Source: Erwinia rhapontici
Lineage (GTDB): Bacteria > Pseudomonadota > Gammaproteobacteria > Enterobacterales > Enterobacteriaceae
NCBI RefSeq assembly: GCF_012271765.1
Contig: NZ_VRKO01000010.1
Coordinates: forward strand, 1-64,000
Length of the DNA stretch: 64,000 nt
Reading direction: 5' to 3'
Part shown: positions 1 through 8,667 of the stretch, piece after piece
How positions within the stretch are numbered: the stretch's first letter is position 1
Layout of the letters: the number at the start of each line of letters is the position of its first letter
Program-made: the position numbers and the translations under genes
Notes under the pieces: model-generated
What the model was told of the DNA's origin: nothing
Database searches by the model: none
What the model saw: only the letters and a program-made list of their open reading frames with translations

Positions 1-29
1 AGATGCTCTACCAACTGAGCTAATCACCC
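1..29 (-). tRNA. tRNA-Val (partial, 5' part only)
   Basis: The window begins inside a tRNA gene on the minus strand. The 29 bases present match the 5' acceptor strand, the D arm and the start of the anticodon arm of the complete tRNA-Val just downstream, base for base. The anticodon lies outside the window, so valine is inferred from this identity and from the tandem arrangement. E. coli carries a valU-valX-valY-lysV array beside gltX. Confidence 0.75.
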
Positions 30-83
30 ACATCTCAAATCTCTGGGTACTGCTTACTACGCGGGCATCATTCATATCATGAA

Positions 84-159
84 TGGTGGGTGATGACGGG
101 CTCGAACCGCCGACCCCCTCCGTGTAAAGGAGATGCTCTACCAACTGAGCTAATCACCC
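84..159 (-). tRNA. tRNA-Val (anticodon UAC)
   Basis: Read on the minus strand this is a complete 76-base tRNA. The acceptor stem opens with GGGTGAT, the anticodon loop reads CTTTACA with anticodon TAC, the T arm contains GGTTCGAGCC, and the CCA end is encoded. It is the promoter-proximal member of a tandem valine tRNA array transcribed away from gltX, matching the valU operon position in E. coli. Confidence 0.97.
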
Positions 160-176
160 CCGCTGTGTGGAGTCGC

Positions 177-204
177 ATTATAGGGATACGCGGAAATGAG
201 TCAA
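177..204 (-). promoter_or_regulatory. sigma70 promoter of the valine tRNA operon
   Basis: On the minus strand TTGACT and TATAAT are separated by 16 bases, and the expected transcription start lies a few bases before the tRNA 5' end. The sequence after the -10 box is GC-rich, as is typical for stable-RNA promoters under stringent control. The assignment rests on consensus match and position only. Confidence 0.8.
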
Positions 205-296
205 CGCTTTTTCAGCGTAAAATGTGTGTTCGTCGTAAAAATAATCAGGATGTTCTCATTTCAGGCAAAAACAGTGGCTTGCTGAGCACCATGGGG

Positions 297-326
297 GCGA
301 ATCCCTGGCTGCAAACAGGGATTCGC
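297..326. repeat. perfect 11-bp inverted repeat upstream of gltX
   Basis: GCGAATCCCTG and its exact reverse complement are separated by 8 bases. The second arm ends 2 bases before the -35 element of the putative gltX promoter. There is no T-run on either side, so it is unlikely to be a simple terminator. It could be an operator or a structural element between the divergent tRNA and gltX transcription units. Confidence 0.5.
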
Positions 327-327
327 G

Positions 328-355
328 TTGAGGATTCGCCCGCAGGTGATAGAAT
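328..355 (+). promoter_or_regulatory. putative gltX promoter
   Basis: TTGAGG and TAGAAT are separated by 16 bases, about 60 bases before the gltX start codon. The position and consensus match fit a sigma70 promoter, but this is not proof of activity. Confidence 0.55.
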
Positions 356-417
356 GTGGCCCACGAAAAAATTGTTCTGACTCTGGCCAAAGCCTCCGCG
401 TAATAAGGCATTCATTA

Positions 418-1827
418 ATGAAAATCAAAACCCGCTTCGCTCCCAGCCCAACTGGTTACCTGCATGTTGGCGGCGCTCGTACCGCACTTTACTCCTGGCT
501 GTTTGCCCGCAATCACGGCGGTGAGTTTGTGCTGCGTATCGAAGATACCGACCTGGAGCGTTCAACTCAGCAGGCGATCGATGCCATTATGGATGGCATG
601 AACTGGCTGAATCTCGACTGGGATGAAGGCCCGTACTACCAGACCAAACGTTTTGACCGCTATAACGCGGTGATTGATCAGATGCTGGAAGCAGGCAGCG
701 CTTATAAGTGCTACTGCTCGAAAGAACGTCTGGAAGCGCTGCGTGAAAACCAGATGGCTAACAACGAGAAGCCACGTTATGACGGCCGCTGCCGCGACAG
801 CCATGAGCATCACGCCGATGATGAACCTTGCGTGGTGCGTTTCCGCAACCCGCAGGAAGGCTCTGTGATCTTTGACGATCAGATCCGTGGTCCCATCGAG
901 TTCAGCAACCAGGAACTCGACGATCTGATTATTCGTCGTACCGACGGTGCACCAACGTACAATTTCTGCGTCGTGATCGATGACTGGGACATGGAAATTA
1001 CCCACGTTATCCGTGGTGAAGATCATATCAACAACACCCCGCGCCAGATCAACATCCTGAAAGCCATTGGTGCACAGGTGCCGGTTTACGCGCACGTTTC
1101 TATGATCCTGGGTGATGACGGCAAGAAGCTGTCTAAGCGCCACGGTGCAGTGGGTGTGATGCAGTATCGTGATGACGGCTACTTGCCGGAGGCCCTGCTT
1201 AACTATCTGGTGCGCCTGGGCTGGTCTCATGGCGATCAGGAGATCTTCACGATTGATGAGATGAAGTCGCTGTTTGACCTTGATGTGGTCAGCAAATCTG
1301 CCAGCGCCTTTAATACTGAAAAGCTGATGTGGCTGAATCATCACTATATCAACACCCTGGCACCGGAATACGTTGCGACCCATCTGCAATGGCATATCGA
1401 GCAGGAAAACATCGATACCCGCACCGGTCCGGAGCTGGCGCAACTGGTTACCCTGCTGGGCGAGCGTTGTAAGACGCTGAAAGAGATGGCCGCGTCATGT
1501 CGTTACTTCTATGAAGAATTTGACGAATTTGATGCCGATGCAGCCAAGAAACACCTGCGCCCGGTCGCGCGTCAGCCGCTGGAAGTGGTGCGTGACAAGC
1601 TGGCTGCCATTACCGACTGGACGGCTGAAAATGTCCATCATGCCATTCAGGCAACGGCCGATGAGCTGGAAATCGGTATGGGTAAAGTCGGTATGCCGTT
1701 ACGTGTTGCGGTAACAGGGGCAGGGCAGTCGCCTGCGCTTGATGTGACCGTGCATGCCATTGGGCGTTCACGCAGTGTGGCACGCATTGAAAAAGCGCTG
1801 GCGTTTATCGCCACCCGCGAAGCCTGA
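418..1827 (+). CDS. gltX: glutamate--tRNA ligase
   Basis: Charges tRNA-Glu with glutamate in the cytoplasm, a class I aminoacyl-tRNA synthetase. The 469-residue product is almost the same length as E. coli GltX (471). The N-terminus carries the HIGH-type motif ([12 protein letters not shown], about residues 8-19) and the KMSKS-type loop KLSKR is at 237-241. A CYC...CRDSH zinc-binding cluster is seen around residues 98-127. The reading frame is open further upstream, but the ATG at 418 gives the conserved [13 protein letters not shown] start. It stands alone behind its own promoter and shares a terminator with convergent yfeC. Gene order relative to the tRNA-Val array and yfeC matches E. coli. 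Confidence 0.98.
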   Translation: MKIKTRFAPSPTGYLHVGGARTALYSWLFARNHGGEFVLRIEDTDLERSTQQAIDAIMDGMNWLNLDWDEGPYYQTKRFDRYNAVIDQMLEAGSAYKCYCSKERLEALRENQMANNEKPRYDGRCRDSHEHHADDEPCVVRFRNPQEGSVIFDDQIRGPIEFSNQELDDLIIRRTDGAPTYNFCVVIDDWDMEITHVIRGEDHINNTPRQINILKAIGAQVPVYAHVSMILGDDGKKLSKRHGAVGVMQYRDDGYLPEALLNYLVRLGWSHGDQEIFTIDEMKSLFDLDVVSKSASAFNTEKLMWLNHHYINTLAPEYVATHLQWHIEQENIDTRTGPELAQLVTLLGERCKTLKEMAASCRYFYEEFDEFDADAAKKHLRPVARQPLEVVRDKLAAITDWTAENVHHAIQATADELEIGMGKVGMPLRVAVTGAGQSPALDVTVHAIGRSRSVARIEKALAFIATREA

Positions 1828-1839
1828 CATACAGCATAA

Positions 1840-1868
1840 AAAAACCCCGGCTTATTGCCGGGGTTTTT
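1840..1868. terminator. bidirectional rho-independent terminator between gltX and yfeC
   Basis: CCCCGGC and GCCGGGG form a stem around TTATT, flanked by an A-run on one side and a T-run on the other. It can therefore end transcripts of both convergent genes. Confidence 0.9.
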
Positions 1869-1870
1869 AA

Positions 1871-2221
1871 TCAGTCATTAATGCCCAGTCGTTGCAAAAT
1901 CCCCTGAATACCCTCGCGCAGCAGCATGGCTGCCAGTTTGTCCTGTTCTTCACCGCTCAATTGCTGCAGAGAAGTGATTAACAGTGAAGGAAGCGAATTC
2001 TGATTTACACGATATTGAGCATTCGGTTCTGCTGCATGACGTGTGGATTTAAGAAAGACTTTCACGCGCTCATCAATATGAATCATGCGTGCTTTCCCAC
2101 CTTGAACGCCGGGTTTCGGTGCGGTCGTCCAGTTTTCTTTCTTAACCCACTTATTGATAGTCTGTCTGCTAAAACCTGTTTGCTGTGCCAGTTCTTCCGG
2201 CGTTAACCAATCCTTTTTCAC
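1871..2221 (-). CDS. yfeC: YfeC-like DNA-binding regulator
   Basis: A 116-residue protein matching E. coli YfeC, which also sits beside gltX. The N-terminal half begins with a helix-turn-helix (LTPEELAQQTGFSRQTINKW, residues 6-25) of the phage Mu repressor-like type, followed by the typical KPGVQGGKAR wing segment around residues 36-45. The C-terminal half is helical and may dimerise. The start codon is GTG at 2221, preceded on the minus strand by an AAGGGA Shine-Dalgarno sequence. Its targets are unknown to me. In E. coli YfeC is listed only as a putative regulator, so function beyond DNA binding is not assigned. Confidence 0.88.
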   Translation of the reverse strand: MKKDWLTPEELAQQTGFSRQTINKWVKKENWTTAPKPGVQGGKARMIHIDERVKVFLKSTRHAAEPNAQYRVNQNSLPSLLITSLQQLSGEEQDKLAAMLLREGIQGILQRLGIND

Positions 2222-2375
2222 GCTCTTGTCCCTTTTGCCGAATAAAAGTCATTAGCATATTACAACAATTCATCACGCGAACAACTAACACAAATTACTA
2301 ACCTTGGCAGGGCAAAGTGTAAAAAAGTGGTGCTGGATCGAGAAATATCCCCTAAAACAGCAGGGGATACTCATA

Positions 2376-3164
2376 TTAGCGGGAAACAGAGCTTTCAGGT
2401 TGTGGGGCGCGGTAAGCGACAAAATAGGCCAGACCGACAAAAATAGCGCCACCAACCGCATTGCCAAGAAACACCGCAACAAAGTTAGGCAGGTATTCGG
2501 CCCAGCTCAGGTAGCCCGCAAAAATGGCAGCAGGAACGATAAACATATTGGCGACCACGTGCTGGAAGCCAATGGCAACGAACGCCATGATCGGGAACCA
2601 CATCCCGAAGATTTTGCCCACCACATCTTTACTAGCAAACGCAATCCAGGTGGCAAGACACACCAGCCAGTTACAACCGACACCAGAAATAAAGGCGTGC
2701 AGGAAATCGGCATTCACTTTCGCGCTGGCAACGGCGACCGTTTTCTTCAGGTAATCCCCTTCCGTCATTCCCAGCATATGGCCGAAGAACCAGGCGATGG
2801 TGACGCTGCCAATAAAGTTAGCGAGGGTGACCCAGAACCAGTTACGCATGACACTCAGCGCAGAAATCTGGCGGGCAAACCACGCAACGGGCAGCAACAT
2901 CATGTTGCCTGTTAGCAGCTCTCCCCCCGCCAGCACGGTCAGGATAATCCCTACCGGGAAAACCGCCGCTCCCAGCAGCGTGCCAAATGACCCCCAGCCA
3001 ACGGGCAGTTGGGTGACGACATGAATATAGAGAAGAAAACCAAAGGCGATAAAAGAACCGGCGAGAAAGCCCAGGATCAATAAAGAGGAAATCGGGGTAC
3101 GACTTTTGATCACGCCTGCCTGAACGACGACAGCCGAAATCTCTTTTGGAGTGTGCAAGGACAT
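2376..3164 (-). CDS. formate/nitrite transporter (FNT) family channel
   Basis: A 262-residue inner-membrane protein of the FNT family, pentameric channels for small monovalent anions such as formate, nitrite or hydrosulfide. Six membrane segments can be traced, and the family signatures GGELLTGN (after TM2) and GFQHVVANMF (TM5) are present. The frame is open to 3233, but ATG 3164 gives the usual MSLHTPKEI start. It is not YfdC, another FNT protein at 38.5-39.4 kb, which has a charged N-terminal extension. FocA, NirC or a related substrate class cannot be settled from sequence alone. It is monocistronic, with no pfl or nir gene beside it. Confidence 0.88.
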   Translation of the reverse strand: MSLHTPKEISAVVVQAGVIKSRTPISSLLILGFLAGSFIAFGFLLYIHVVTQLPVGWGSFGTLLGAAVFPVGIILTVLAGGELLTGNMMLLPVAWFARQISALSVMRNWFWVTLANFIGSVTIAWFFGHMLGMTEGDYLKKTVAVASAKVNADFLHAFISGVGCNWLVCLATWIAFASKDVVGKIFGMWFPIMAFVAIGFQHVVANMFIVPAAIFAGYLSWAEYLPNFVAVFLGNAVGGAIFVGLAYFVAYRAPQPESSVSR

Positions 3165-3452
3165 AATAGCTCTGGTGTTGTGAGTTGCTGGTAAAGTGCC
3201 AGATTTCGCCGCTCTCTGAAAATAGGTGATCATCCGTCACGGAGTAGGCCTGGCATTCAAAATCCGGCGCAGTCTTGCATGGTCAATTAACAAAAACAAG
3301 TAGCTTTTAGGCTCATTATTAACGTGTGATTAACACAATACAGGGGAGTCAGCGCGTAATGCGTTACAGGTGTGATAAAAACAGAGGGTTAGCGCTTTTC
3401 TGGGCGCTTTGACGGCTTTTTCAGCGATCGATCTCAGATTGTTATTTTGGCG

Positions 3453-3481
3453 TTGACACCAACCCCACTGTTTCATATTAT
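3453..3481 (+). promoter_or_regulatory. strong sigma70 promoter of tRNA-Ala
   Basis: A perfect TTGACA -35 and a TATTAT -10 are separated by 17 bases. They are followed by a GC-rich discriminator (CCCCGCC) typical of growth-rate-controlled stable RNA promoters. The tRNA begins about 34 bases after the -10 box. The rest of the 3165-3514 gap shows no gene. Confidence 0.88.
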
Positions 3482-3514
3482 CCCCGCCGTCAACACGACA
3501 GAGTTTTTCGGCTT

Positions 3515-3590
<76 letters not shown>

Positions 3591-3620
3591 AATTCTCAAT
3601 AATTTCGATGATGTACCCAT

Positions 3621-3644
3621 AATCTGCTTCGGCGGATTTTTTTT
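3621..3644 (+). terminator. terminator of tRNA-Ala
   Basis: AATCTGC and GCGGATT pair around a TTCG tetraloop and are followed by a run of T residues, about 30 bases after the tRNA. Confidence 0.85.
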
Positions 3645-3783
3645 CGTTTCTATTTTCCCCTTCCGGATATTTTCTCACCGACAGAATCGTTGGTGGTCAC
3701 TCTTAGGCTTTGTTTAAGCGTCTGTGAGGCGGTTGAGGCGTGGGAAGGCTTAGCGTAGACGGGAAGGCAGGGAAGGAAAGAAA

Positions 3784-3802
3784 GCGGGGCCAGAGGCCCC
3801 GC
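3784..3802 (-). terminator. terminator of nupC
   Basis: GCGGGGCC-AGA-GGCCCCGC forms a perfect stem immediately after the nupC stop codon. Read on the minus strand it is followed by a T-rich stretch. Confidence 0.85.
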
Positions 3803-3809
3803 CAGGTGA

Positions 3810-4994
3810 TTACAGCACCAGACCGGCAATGGATGCCGACAGCACACTCACCAGCGTTGAGCCGTACAGCAGTTTCAGACCGAAGCGGGATACCACGTTA
3901 CCCTGTTCTTCATGCAGCCCTTTGATCGCCCCGGCAACGATACCGATAGACGAGAAGTTAGCAAAGGAAACCAGGAACACGGACAGGATGCCTTCCGCGC
4001 GTGGTGACAAGGTGGAGGCAATCTTCTGCAAATCCATCATCGCCACAAACTCGTTAGACACCAGTTTGGTGGCCATGATGCTACCGACCTGCAACGCTTC
4101 ATTGCTCGGCACGCCCATCACCCAGGCAAACGGGAAGAACACATAGCCGAGGATACCCTGGAAGCTGATACCGAAAATGGTATCAAACAGGGCATTGATG
4201 GCAGAGATCAGGGCGATAAAGCCGATCAGCATCGCGGCAACAATCACCGCCACTTTGAAACCGGCCAAAATGTACTCGCCCAGCATTTCAAAGAAGCTCT
4301 GGCCTTCATGGGTGTTACCCAGTTTCAGGTCTTCTTCACTGTCCACGCGGTACGGGTTAATCAGCGACAACACAATAAAGGTACTGAACATGTTCAGCAC
4401 CAGCGCGGCCACCACATACTTCGGCTGAAGCATGGTCATGTAGGCACCCACAATTGACATCGACACCGTGGACATCGCGGTAGCGGCCATAGTGTACATG
4501 CGGCGCTCTGACATCTTGCCGAGGATATCTTTATAGGCAATAAAGTTTTCTGACTGTCCCAAAATCAGTGAACTTACGGCGTTGAAAGATTCCAGTTTAC
4601 CCATGCCGTTGACCTTCGACAGCACGGTACCGATGGCGCGGATGATGATGGGCAGGATGCGGAAATGCTGCAAAATACCGATCAGCGCAGAGATAAACAC
4701 GATAGGGCAGAGGACGTTGAGCCAGAAGAAGGCCAGGCCTTTATCACTCATATTGCCAAAGACGAAGTTGGTCCCTTCCGCCGCGTACTTCAGCAATTTT
4801 TCGAACATATCAGAAAAACCTTTAACGAACCCGAGGCCCGCTTCTGAGTTCAGGAAGAACCAGGCAAGCAGAACTTCGATCACTAAAAGCTGTACCACAA
4901 AACGGATACGGATGTTTTTACGATCGCGGCTGACCAACAAGGCCAACAGGGCGACCATCGCCAGTGCCAAAGCAAAGTGCAGAATGCGGGACAT
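3810..4994 (-). CDS. nupC: nucleoside:H+ symporter NupC
   Basis: Inner-membrane concentrative nucleoside transporter that imports pyrimidine nucleosides and adenosine with protons. The 394-residue product compares with about 400 in E. coli and is near-identical through the conserved core, for example [16 protein letters not shown], the signature region of CNT transporters, and [11 protein letters not shown] near the C-terminus. The gene is monocistronic, ended by a strong hairpin, and divergent from mntH, as in E. coli. The ATG at 4994 is preceded by GGAGCAA on the minus strand. The upstream gap has no obvious CRP or CytR consensus pair that I could recognise. Confidence 0.97.
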   Translation of the reverse strand: MSRILHFALALAMVALLALLVSRDRKNIRIRFVVQLLVIEVLLAWFFLNSEAGLGFVKGFSDMFEKLLKYAAEGTNFVFGNMSDKGLAFFWLNVLCPIVFISALIGILQHFRILPIIIRAIGTVLSKVNGMGKLESFNAVSSLILGQSENFIAYKDILGKMSERRMYTMAATAMSTVSMSIVGAYMTMLQPKYVVAALVLNMFSTFIVLSLINPYRVDSEEDLKLGNTHEGQSFFEMLGEYILAGFKVAVIVAAMLIGFIALISAINALFDTIFGISFQGILGYVFFPFAWVMGVPSNEALQVGSIMATKLVSNEFVAMMDLQKIASTLSPRAEGILSVFLVSFANFSSIGIVAGAIKGLHEEQGNVVSRFGLKLLYGSTLVSVLSASIAGLVL

Positions 4995-5301
4995 ATTTGC
5001 TCCAAATTAGAGGGCTGTTATATTTCGTTGCACATTCTATGTAACAAGAACCGGAAAAACGAGATCTATACCGCAATATAACAATTCCCTATTGCATCAG
5101 ATTTCAGAAAAGCTTGAGCCGTCACATGTTTTCAACCCATTTGAACCCATTTCGTTACGTTCAGGCACTTTAATGCTCGATCCACTAATGCTTTGCAACA
5201 CTCTTTTGCTGAAAAAATGACCCCCTAGCTGGTAAGTGATTTCCGAATACCCTACAGTGAAAACGGTTGCTGATTTTTTGGCTATGCCGTAATTTATTCC
5301 A

Positions 5302-5323
5302 AAGTATAGCCAGTGCTATACTT
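5302..5323. promoter_or_regulatory. putative MntR operator upstream of mntH
   Basis: AAGTATAGC and GCTATACTT form a perfect 9-bp inverted repeat around CAGT. This resembles the E. coli MntR box, whose core is ATAGC...GCTAT. It lies 112 bases before mntH. A second, larger symmetry (ATAGCCAG at 5306 with CTGGCTAT at 5331) overlaps it. The rest of the 4995-5434 gap shows no gene. Confidence 0.75.
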
Positions 5324-5370
5324 CATAGTGCTGGCTATCACTGCAATCAGAATAACCGTTCTAAATGCAC

Positions 5371-5389
5371 TTGATAATCATTATCAATT
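5371..5389. promoter_or_regulatory. putative Fur box upstream of mntH
   Basis: TTGATAATCATTATCAATT is a near-perfect palindrome matching the Fur consensus, 46 bases before the mntH start codon. Fur repression of mntH is known in E. coli and Salmonella, so the site fits the gene. Confidence 0.85.
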
Positions 5390-5434
5390 AAAGGCACTAT
5401 AGTTGCCGGGTGAATCGTCTCAGGGGTAACAACT

Positions 5435-6673
5435 ATGTTCGGAAGCCGCACTGCGGAGCAGAACATTCGCAGTAGTCGTAAAATCAAATTTGCCTTAATG
5501 GGGCCAGCCTTTATTGCGGCAATTGGCTACATCGACCCCGGCAACTTCGCAACCAATATCCAGGCAGGGGCTTCCTACGGCTATACCCTGCTATGGGTGG
5601 TGGTGTGGGCGAACATTATGGCGATGGTCATCCAGCTGATGTCAGCCAAGCTGGGCATCGCCACCGGCAAAAACCTGGCCGAGCATATCCGCGACCGCTT
5701 CCCCCGTCCCGCCGTCTGGTTTTACTGGGTGCAGGCAGAAATTATCGCGATGGCGACCGATCTTGCTGAATTTATTGGCGCTGCGATCGGTTTCAAACTG
5801 GTGTTCGGCGTCAGTTTGTTACAGGGCGCGATGCTCACCGGGGTCGCCACCTTCCTGATCCTGATGCTGCAAAGTCGCGGCCAGAAGCCACTAGAGCTGG
5901 TGATTGGGGGGCTGCTGCTGTTTGTTGCCGCCGCTTATGTGATCGAGCTGTTCTTCTCTCAGCCGAAAGTGGTCGATTTGCTCCAGGGAATGGCCGTGCC
6001 TTCGCTGCCCACGGCAGATGCCGTATTACTGGCGGCTGGCGTGCTGGGGGCGACGATTATGCCTCATGTCATTTATCTGCACTCGTCGCTGACACAAAAA
6101 GGCGATGGCGCCACGCGGACTGAGCGTTACGCCTCCACCAAACTGGACGTGGCGATTGCGATGACGATTGCGGGTTTTGTTAACCTGGCGATGATGGCAA
6201 CGGCAGCGGCGACGTTTCATTTTAGCGGTCACAGCGGTATTGCTGACCTTGACCAGGCCTATCTGACCCTTGACCCGCTGCTGGGTAAAGCCGCCGCCAT
6301 GGTGTTCGGTCTGAGCCTGCTGGCTGCCGGTTTATCATCTACGGTGGTGGGGACCATGGCAGGTCAGGTGGTGATGCAGGGCTTTATCCGCTTCCATATT
6401 CCACTGCTGGTGCGGCGCGTGGTCACCATGCTGCCTTCCTTTATTGTGATTATGGCGGGCTGGGAGCCAACACGCATTCTGGTGATGAGCCAGGTGCTGT
6501 TAAGTTTTGGTATTGCGCTGGCGCTGGTGCCACTGCTGGCCTTTACCGGCAATCGTGAGCTGATGGGCGATATGGTGAACTCGCGTCTGATGCAGAATGT
6601 CGGCCGCGCCATTGTGGCCGTGGTGGTGGTGCTGAATGGTTATCTGCTTATCGCGATGGCGATAAATCTGTAA
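5435..6673 (+). CDS. mntH: Mn2+/H+ symporter MntH (Nramp)
   Basis: Proton-coupled manganese (and iron) importer of the inner membrane. At 412 residues it equals E. coli MntH in length. The metal-binding DPGN motif of TM1 is at about residues 32-35 in [11 protein letters not shown], and the MPH motif of TM6 is in [13 protein letters not shown]. Eleven hydrophobic segments are expected for the family. The ATG at 5435 is preceded by AGGGGT at 8 bases. Upstream lie apparent MntR and Fur operators, consistent with repression by manganese and iron. A 200-bp palindromic repeat begins right at the stop codon. Confidence 0.98.
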   Translation: MFGSRTAEQNIRSSRKIKFALMGPAFIAAIGYIDPGNFATNIQAGASYGYTLLWVVVWANIMAMVIQLMSAKLGIATGKNLAEHIRDRFPRPAVWFYWVQAEIIAMATDLAEFIGAAIGFKLVFGVSLLQGAMLTGVATFLILMLQSRGQKPLELVIGGLLLFVAAAYVIELFFSQPKVVDLLQGMAVPSLPTADAVLLAAGVLGATIMPHVIYLHSSLTQKGDGATRTERYASTKLDVAIAMTIAGFVNLAMMATAAATFHFSGHSGIADLDQAYLTLDPLLGKAAAMVFGLSLLAAGLSSTVVGTMAGQVVMQGFIRFHIPLLVRRVVTMLPSFIVIMAGWEPTRILVMSQVLLSFGIALALVPLLAFTGNRELMGDMVNSRLMQNVGRAIVAVVVVLNGYLLIAMAINL

Positions 6674-6872
6674 GTTACCCGTCATACTTCAAGCTGCAGA
6701 TGCGTTGGCTGCACCCATTCACCCCAGTCACATAGTTGGCTATGCTCCTGGGGACTATGAGCCTCATCCGTGAGGCTCACCCTGCGGGCCAGCACAAGTG
6801 CTGTTCAAATCGGTTCCTGACCGATTTGTCACGGGCTTGCCGCCTTCCTGCAGCTCGAATTATTTAGGCTAA
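6674..6872. repeat. 200-bp palindromic intergenic repeat, copy 1
   Basis: A long imperfect palindrome starting directly after the mntH stop. One end reads CCGTCATACTTCAAGCTGCA and the other TGCAGCTCGAATTATTT, which pair with few mismatches. An internal GCCGCCTTCCTGCAGCTCGA block is shared with a second copy at 23491-23690. It resembles the YPAL-type palindromic elements described in Yersinia and relatives, though that family name is from memory. No coding capacity is seen. Confidence 0.85.
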
Positions 6873-6911
6873 CTACAGGCATCTGTTTTTAGCCCCCAAG
6901 ATGATCATTCT

Positions 6912-7274
6912 TTACCAGCGGTCGTGGCGGTCATGATGACGTCGCTCATTCTCATGATGGCGCCATTCGCGGCGACGATCGTGGTCGCGCCAGCGACGTT
7001 CCCGCTCCCACTCCTGATGACGGCGCATTTCTTCATGACGGCGCCACTGCTCGTGTCGCCACCAGCGGCCCTCATCGTAGCGATAATTATTACGCCACCA
7101 GTGATTGTCGCGCCAGCGGCCGCCATCCCAGTAACGTCCACGATCGTCGCGATCGCCTAAATGCAGTGTAATGCCAGGCGCCAGTGTAATACGGGCGCTG
7201 TCGGCGTGAGCTGTGTGCATCGCCAACGGGGATAAACTTGCCAGCAACGTGGCAACAAGCAATAAGCGTTTCAT
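6912..7274 (-). CDS. ypeC: YpeC-like periplasmic protein (DUF2502)
   Basis: A 120-residue protein with a cleavable signal peptide (predicted cut after AHA, about residue 24). A short conserved segment of E. coli YpeC type follows: ITLAPGITLHLGDRD, then YWDGGRWRD around residues 45-53. The remaining tail is strikingly rich in Arg, His, Trp and Glu. E. coli ypeC also adjoins mntH. The frame is open further upstream, but ATG 7274 is preceded by a GGAG Shine-Dalgarno sequence and starts the signal peptide. Function is unknown. Metal binding by the His-rich tail is a guess only. Confidence 0.85.
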   Translation of the reverse strand: MKRLLLVATLLASLSPLAMHTAHADSARITLAPGITLHLGDRDDRGRYWDGGRWRDNHWWRNNYRYDEGRWWRHEQWRRHEEMRRHQEWERERRWRDHDRRREWRHHENERRHHDRHDRW

Positions 7275-7424
7275 ATTATCTCCTTTATCAGTGGTCTGAC
7301 TTCCCCACCGTAGGAGCACAATATAAACACTTCATCGCCGTTACGCCTGGCGAACTCTGAAAAAACAGGGAACAGGTTGATTTGGGATTTATCTGGAGGG
7401 AGCAGAGGCGGGGTTAACGGTAAG

Positions 7425-7448
7425 GGCCGATCTTTTTATTGATCGGCC
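7425..7448 (-). terminator. hairpin after the aldo-keto reductase gene
   Basis: GGCCGATC and GATCGGCC pair perfectly around an AT-rich loop, immediately downstream of the minus-strand reductase gene. There is no clear T-run, so it may be a weak terminator. A closely similar hairpin lies at 53810-53833, so it may be a dispersed repeat. Confidence 0.55.
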
Positions 7449-7471
7449 CTGATAGCGGGCGTACTGAAATA

Positions 7472-8461
7472 TTAACCGAGAATCGTTTCTATCTCAGCCA
7501 GTTCATCGGCGCTAAAGCGACGGTTACCCAGCATCTGCACCGCATCATCAATCTGACTGGTTTTACTGGCACCGATCAGCACCGAGGTGACCCGGTCGCC
7601 GCGCAACACCCAGGCCAGCGCCATCTGCGACAGTTTCTGCCCACGGCGCTGCGCCAGCGCATTCAGACGCTGAACTTTATCCATCTTCTCTGGCGTCAGT
7701 TGATCACCACTCAGGAAGCGACTGCCGCTGGCGGCACGGGAATCCTCAGGGATACCGTTAAGATAGCGGTCGGTCAGCATGCCACCGGCCAGCGGTGAGA
7801 AGGCGATGCTGCCAACCCCCTGTTCTGCCAGCACATCCAGCAGTCCTGTTTCCGGGGCGCGTTCAAACATCGAATACTTCGGCTGATGGATCAGGCAAGG
7901 GGTTCCGAGTGCTTTCAGCAGGGTGATCGCCTGCGCTGCTAACTCTGCCGGGTAGTTAGATAACCCAACGTACAGTGCCTTACCCTGGCGTACCAGATGG
8001 TCAAGGGCGGTCATGGTCTCTTCCAGCGGTGTTTCCGGGTCCGGGCGGTGATGGTAGAAAATATCCACGTACTCCACGCCCATACGTTTCAGGCTCTGGT
8101 CGAGGCTGGAAATCAGATACTTGCGCGATCCCCAGTCGCCGTAAGGGCCATCCCACATGGTGTAACCGGCTTTGCTGGAAAGCACCAGTTCATCACGCAA
8201 GGCGCGGAAATCCTCACGCAGGATGCGGCCAAAATTTTCTTCAGCCGAACCCGGAGGGGGGCCATAGTTATTGGCCAGATCGAAATGAGTGATACCGTTA
8301 TCAAAAGCATGACGCAGCAGGTCACGACTGTTATCTACGCGGGTACTGTCACCAAAGTTATGCCACAAACCGAGGGAGATGGCCGGGAGCTTCAGGCCGC
8401 TGCGCCCGCAGCGGTGATAAGTCATTGTCTCGTACCGCTGGGCATCTGCTTGATAAACCAT
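7472..8461 (-). CDS. aldo-keto reductase, YghZ/Gpr-like
   Basis: A 329-residue NADPH-dependent reductase of the AKR superfamily, closest in my recognition to E. coli YghZ (L-glyceraldehyde 3-phosphate reductase, also active on methylglyoxal). The barrel start reads GLWHNFGD, followed by FDLANNYGPPPGSAEENFG with the catalytic Asp and Tyr. The Lys lies in VLSSKAGYTMW, and the NADPH-binding end contains TSVLIGASKTSQIDD. It is divergent from ipdC across a 206-base gap that holds a perfect inverted repeat. It may be paired with ipdC through shared regulation, which is inference. The true substrate is not determined by sequence. Confidence 0.85.
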   Translation of the reverse strand: MVYQADAQRYETMTYHRCGRSGLKLPAISLGLWHNFGDSTRVDNSRDLLRHAFDNGITHFDLANNYGPPPGSAEENFGRILREDFRALRDELVLSSKAGYTMWDGPYGDWGSRKYLISSLDQSLKRMGVEYVDIFYHHRPDPETPLEETMTALDHLVRQGKALYVGLSNYPAELAAQAITLLKALGTPCLIHQPKYSMFERAPETGLLDVLAEQGVGSIAFSPLAGGMLTDRYLNGIPEDSRAASGSRFLSGDQLTPEKMDKVQRLNALAQRRGQKLSQMALAWVLRGDRVTSVLIGASKTSQIDDAVQMLGNRRFSADELAEIETILG

Positions 8462-8507
8462 GAATAAATCCTGTTGTTAAAACGTTGGGGTCGTTGAACA
8501 GCATAGT

Positions 8508-8525
8508 AGTGTATACGGTTACACT
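8508..8525. promoter_or_regulatory. perfect operator-like inverted repeat between reductase gene and ipdC
   Basis: AGTGTATACGGTTACACT has 6-bp arms around 6 bases. It lies 47 bases upstream of the reductase start and 143 bases upstream of ipdC. It is likely a binding site for a dimeric regulator. The regulator is unknown, and the spacing does not fit a TyrR box. Confidence 0.5.
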
Positions 8526-8667
8526 GAATGAAATCGGGCGGCGGATCGCAACTTAAGGATAATTCCTGGCCCGTAACGATCTGTTGCCATTTCACCCGGC
8601 ATCTTTCCGATAACAGAATGAAAATAATCACCAATACTGAGAACAGAAGCCACAGAGGAGCAGGGCG

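Noticed and set aside
562..1443. Long reading frame antisense to gltX
   Set aside because: It lies wholly within the well-supported gltX frame and its product has no recognisable domain. Codon bias of the sense gene explains it.
5200..5434. Manganese riboswitch in the mntH leader
   Set aside because: The conserved yybP-ykoY motif is not recognisable; the symmetry seen is better explained by MntR and Fur operators.
8508..8525. TyrR box for ipdC
   Set aside because: The TGTA and TACA half sites are too close: the TyrR consensus needs TGTAAA-N6-TTTACA, 18 bases with different inner bases.
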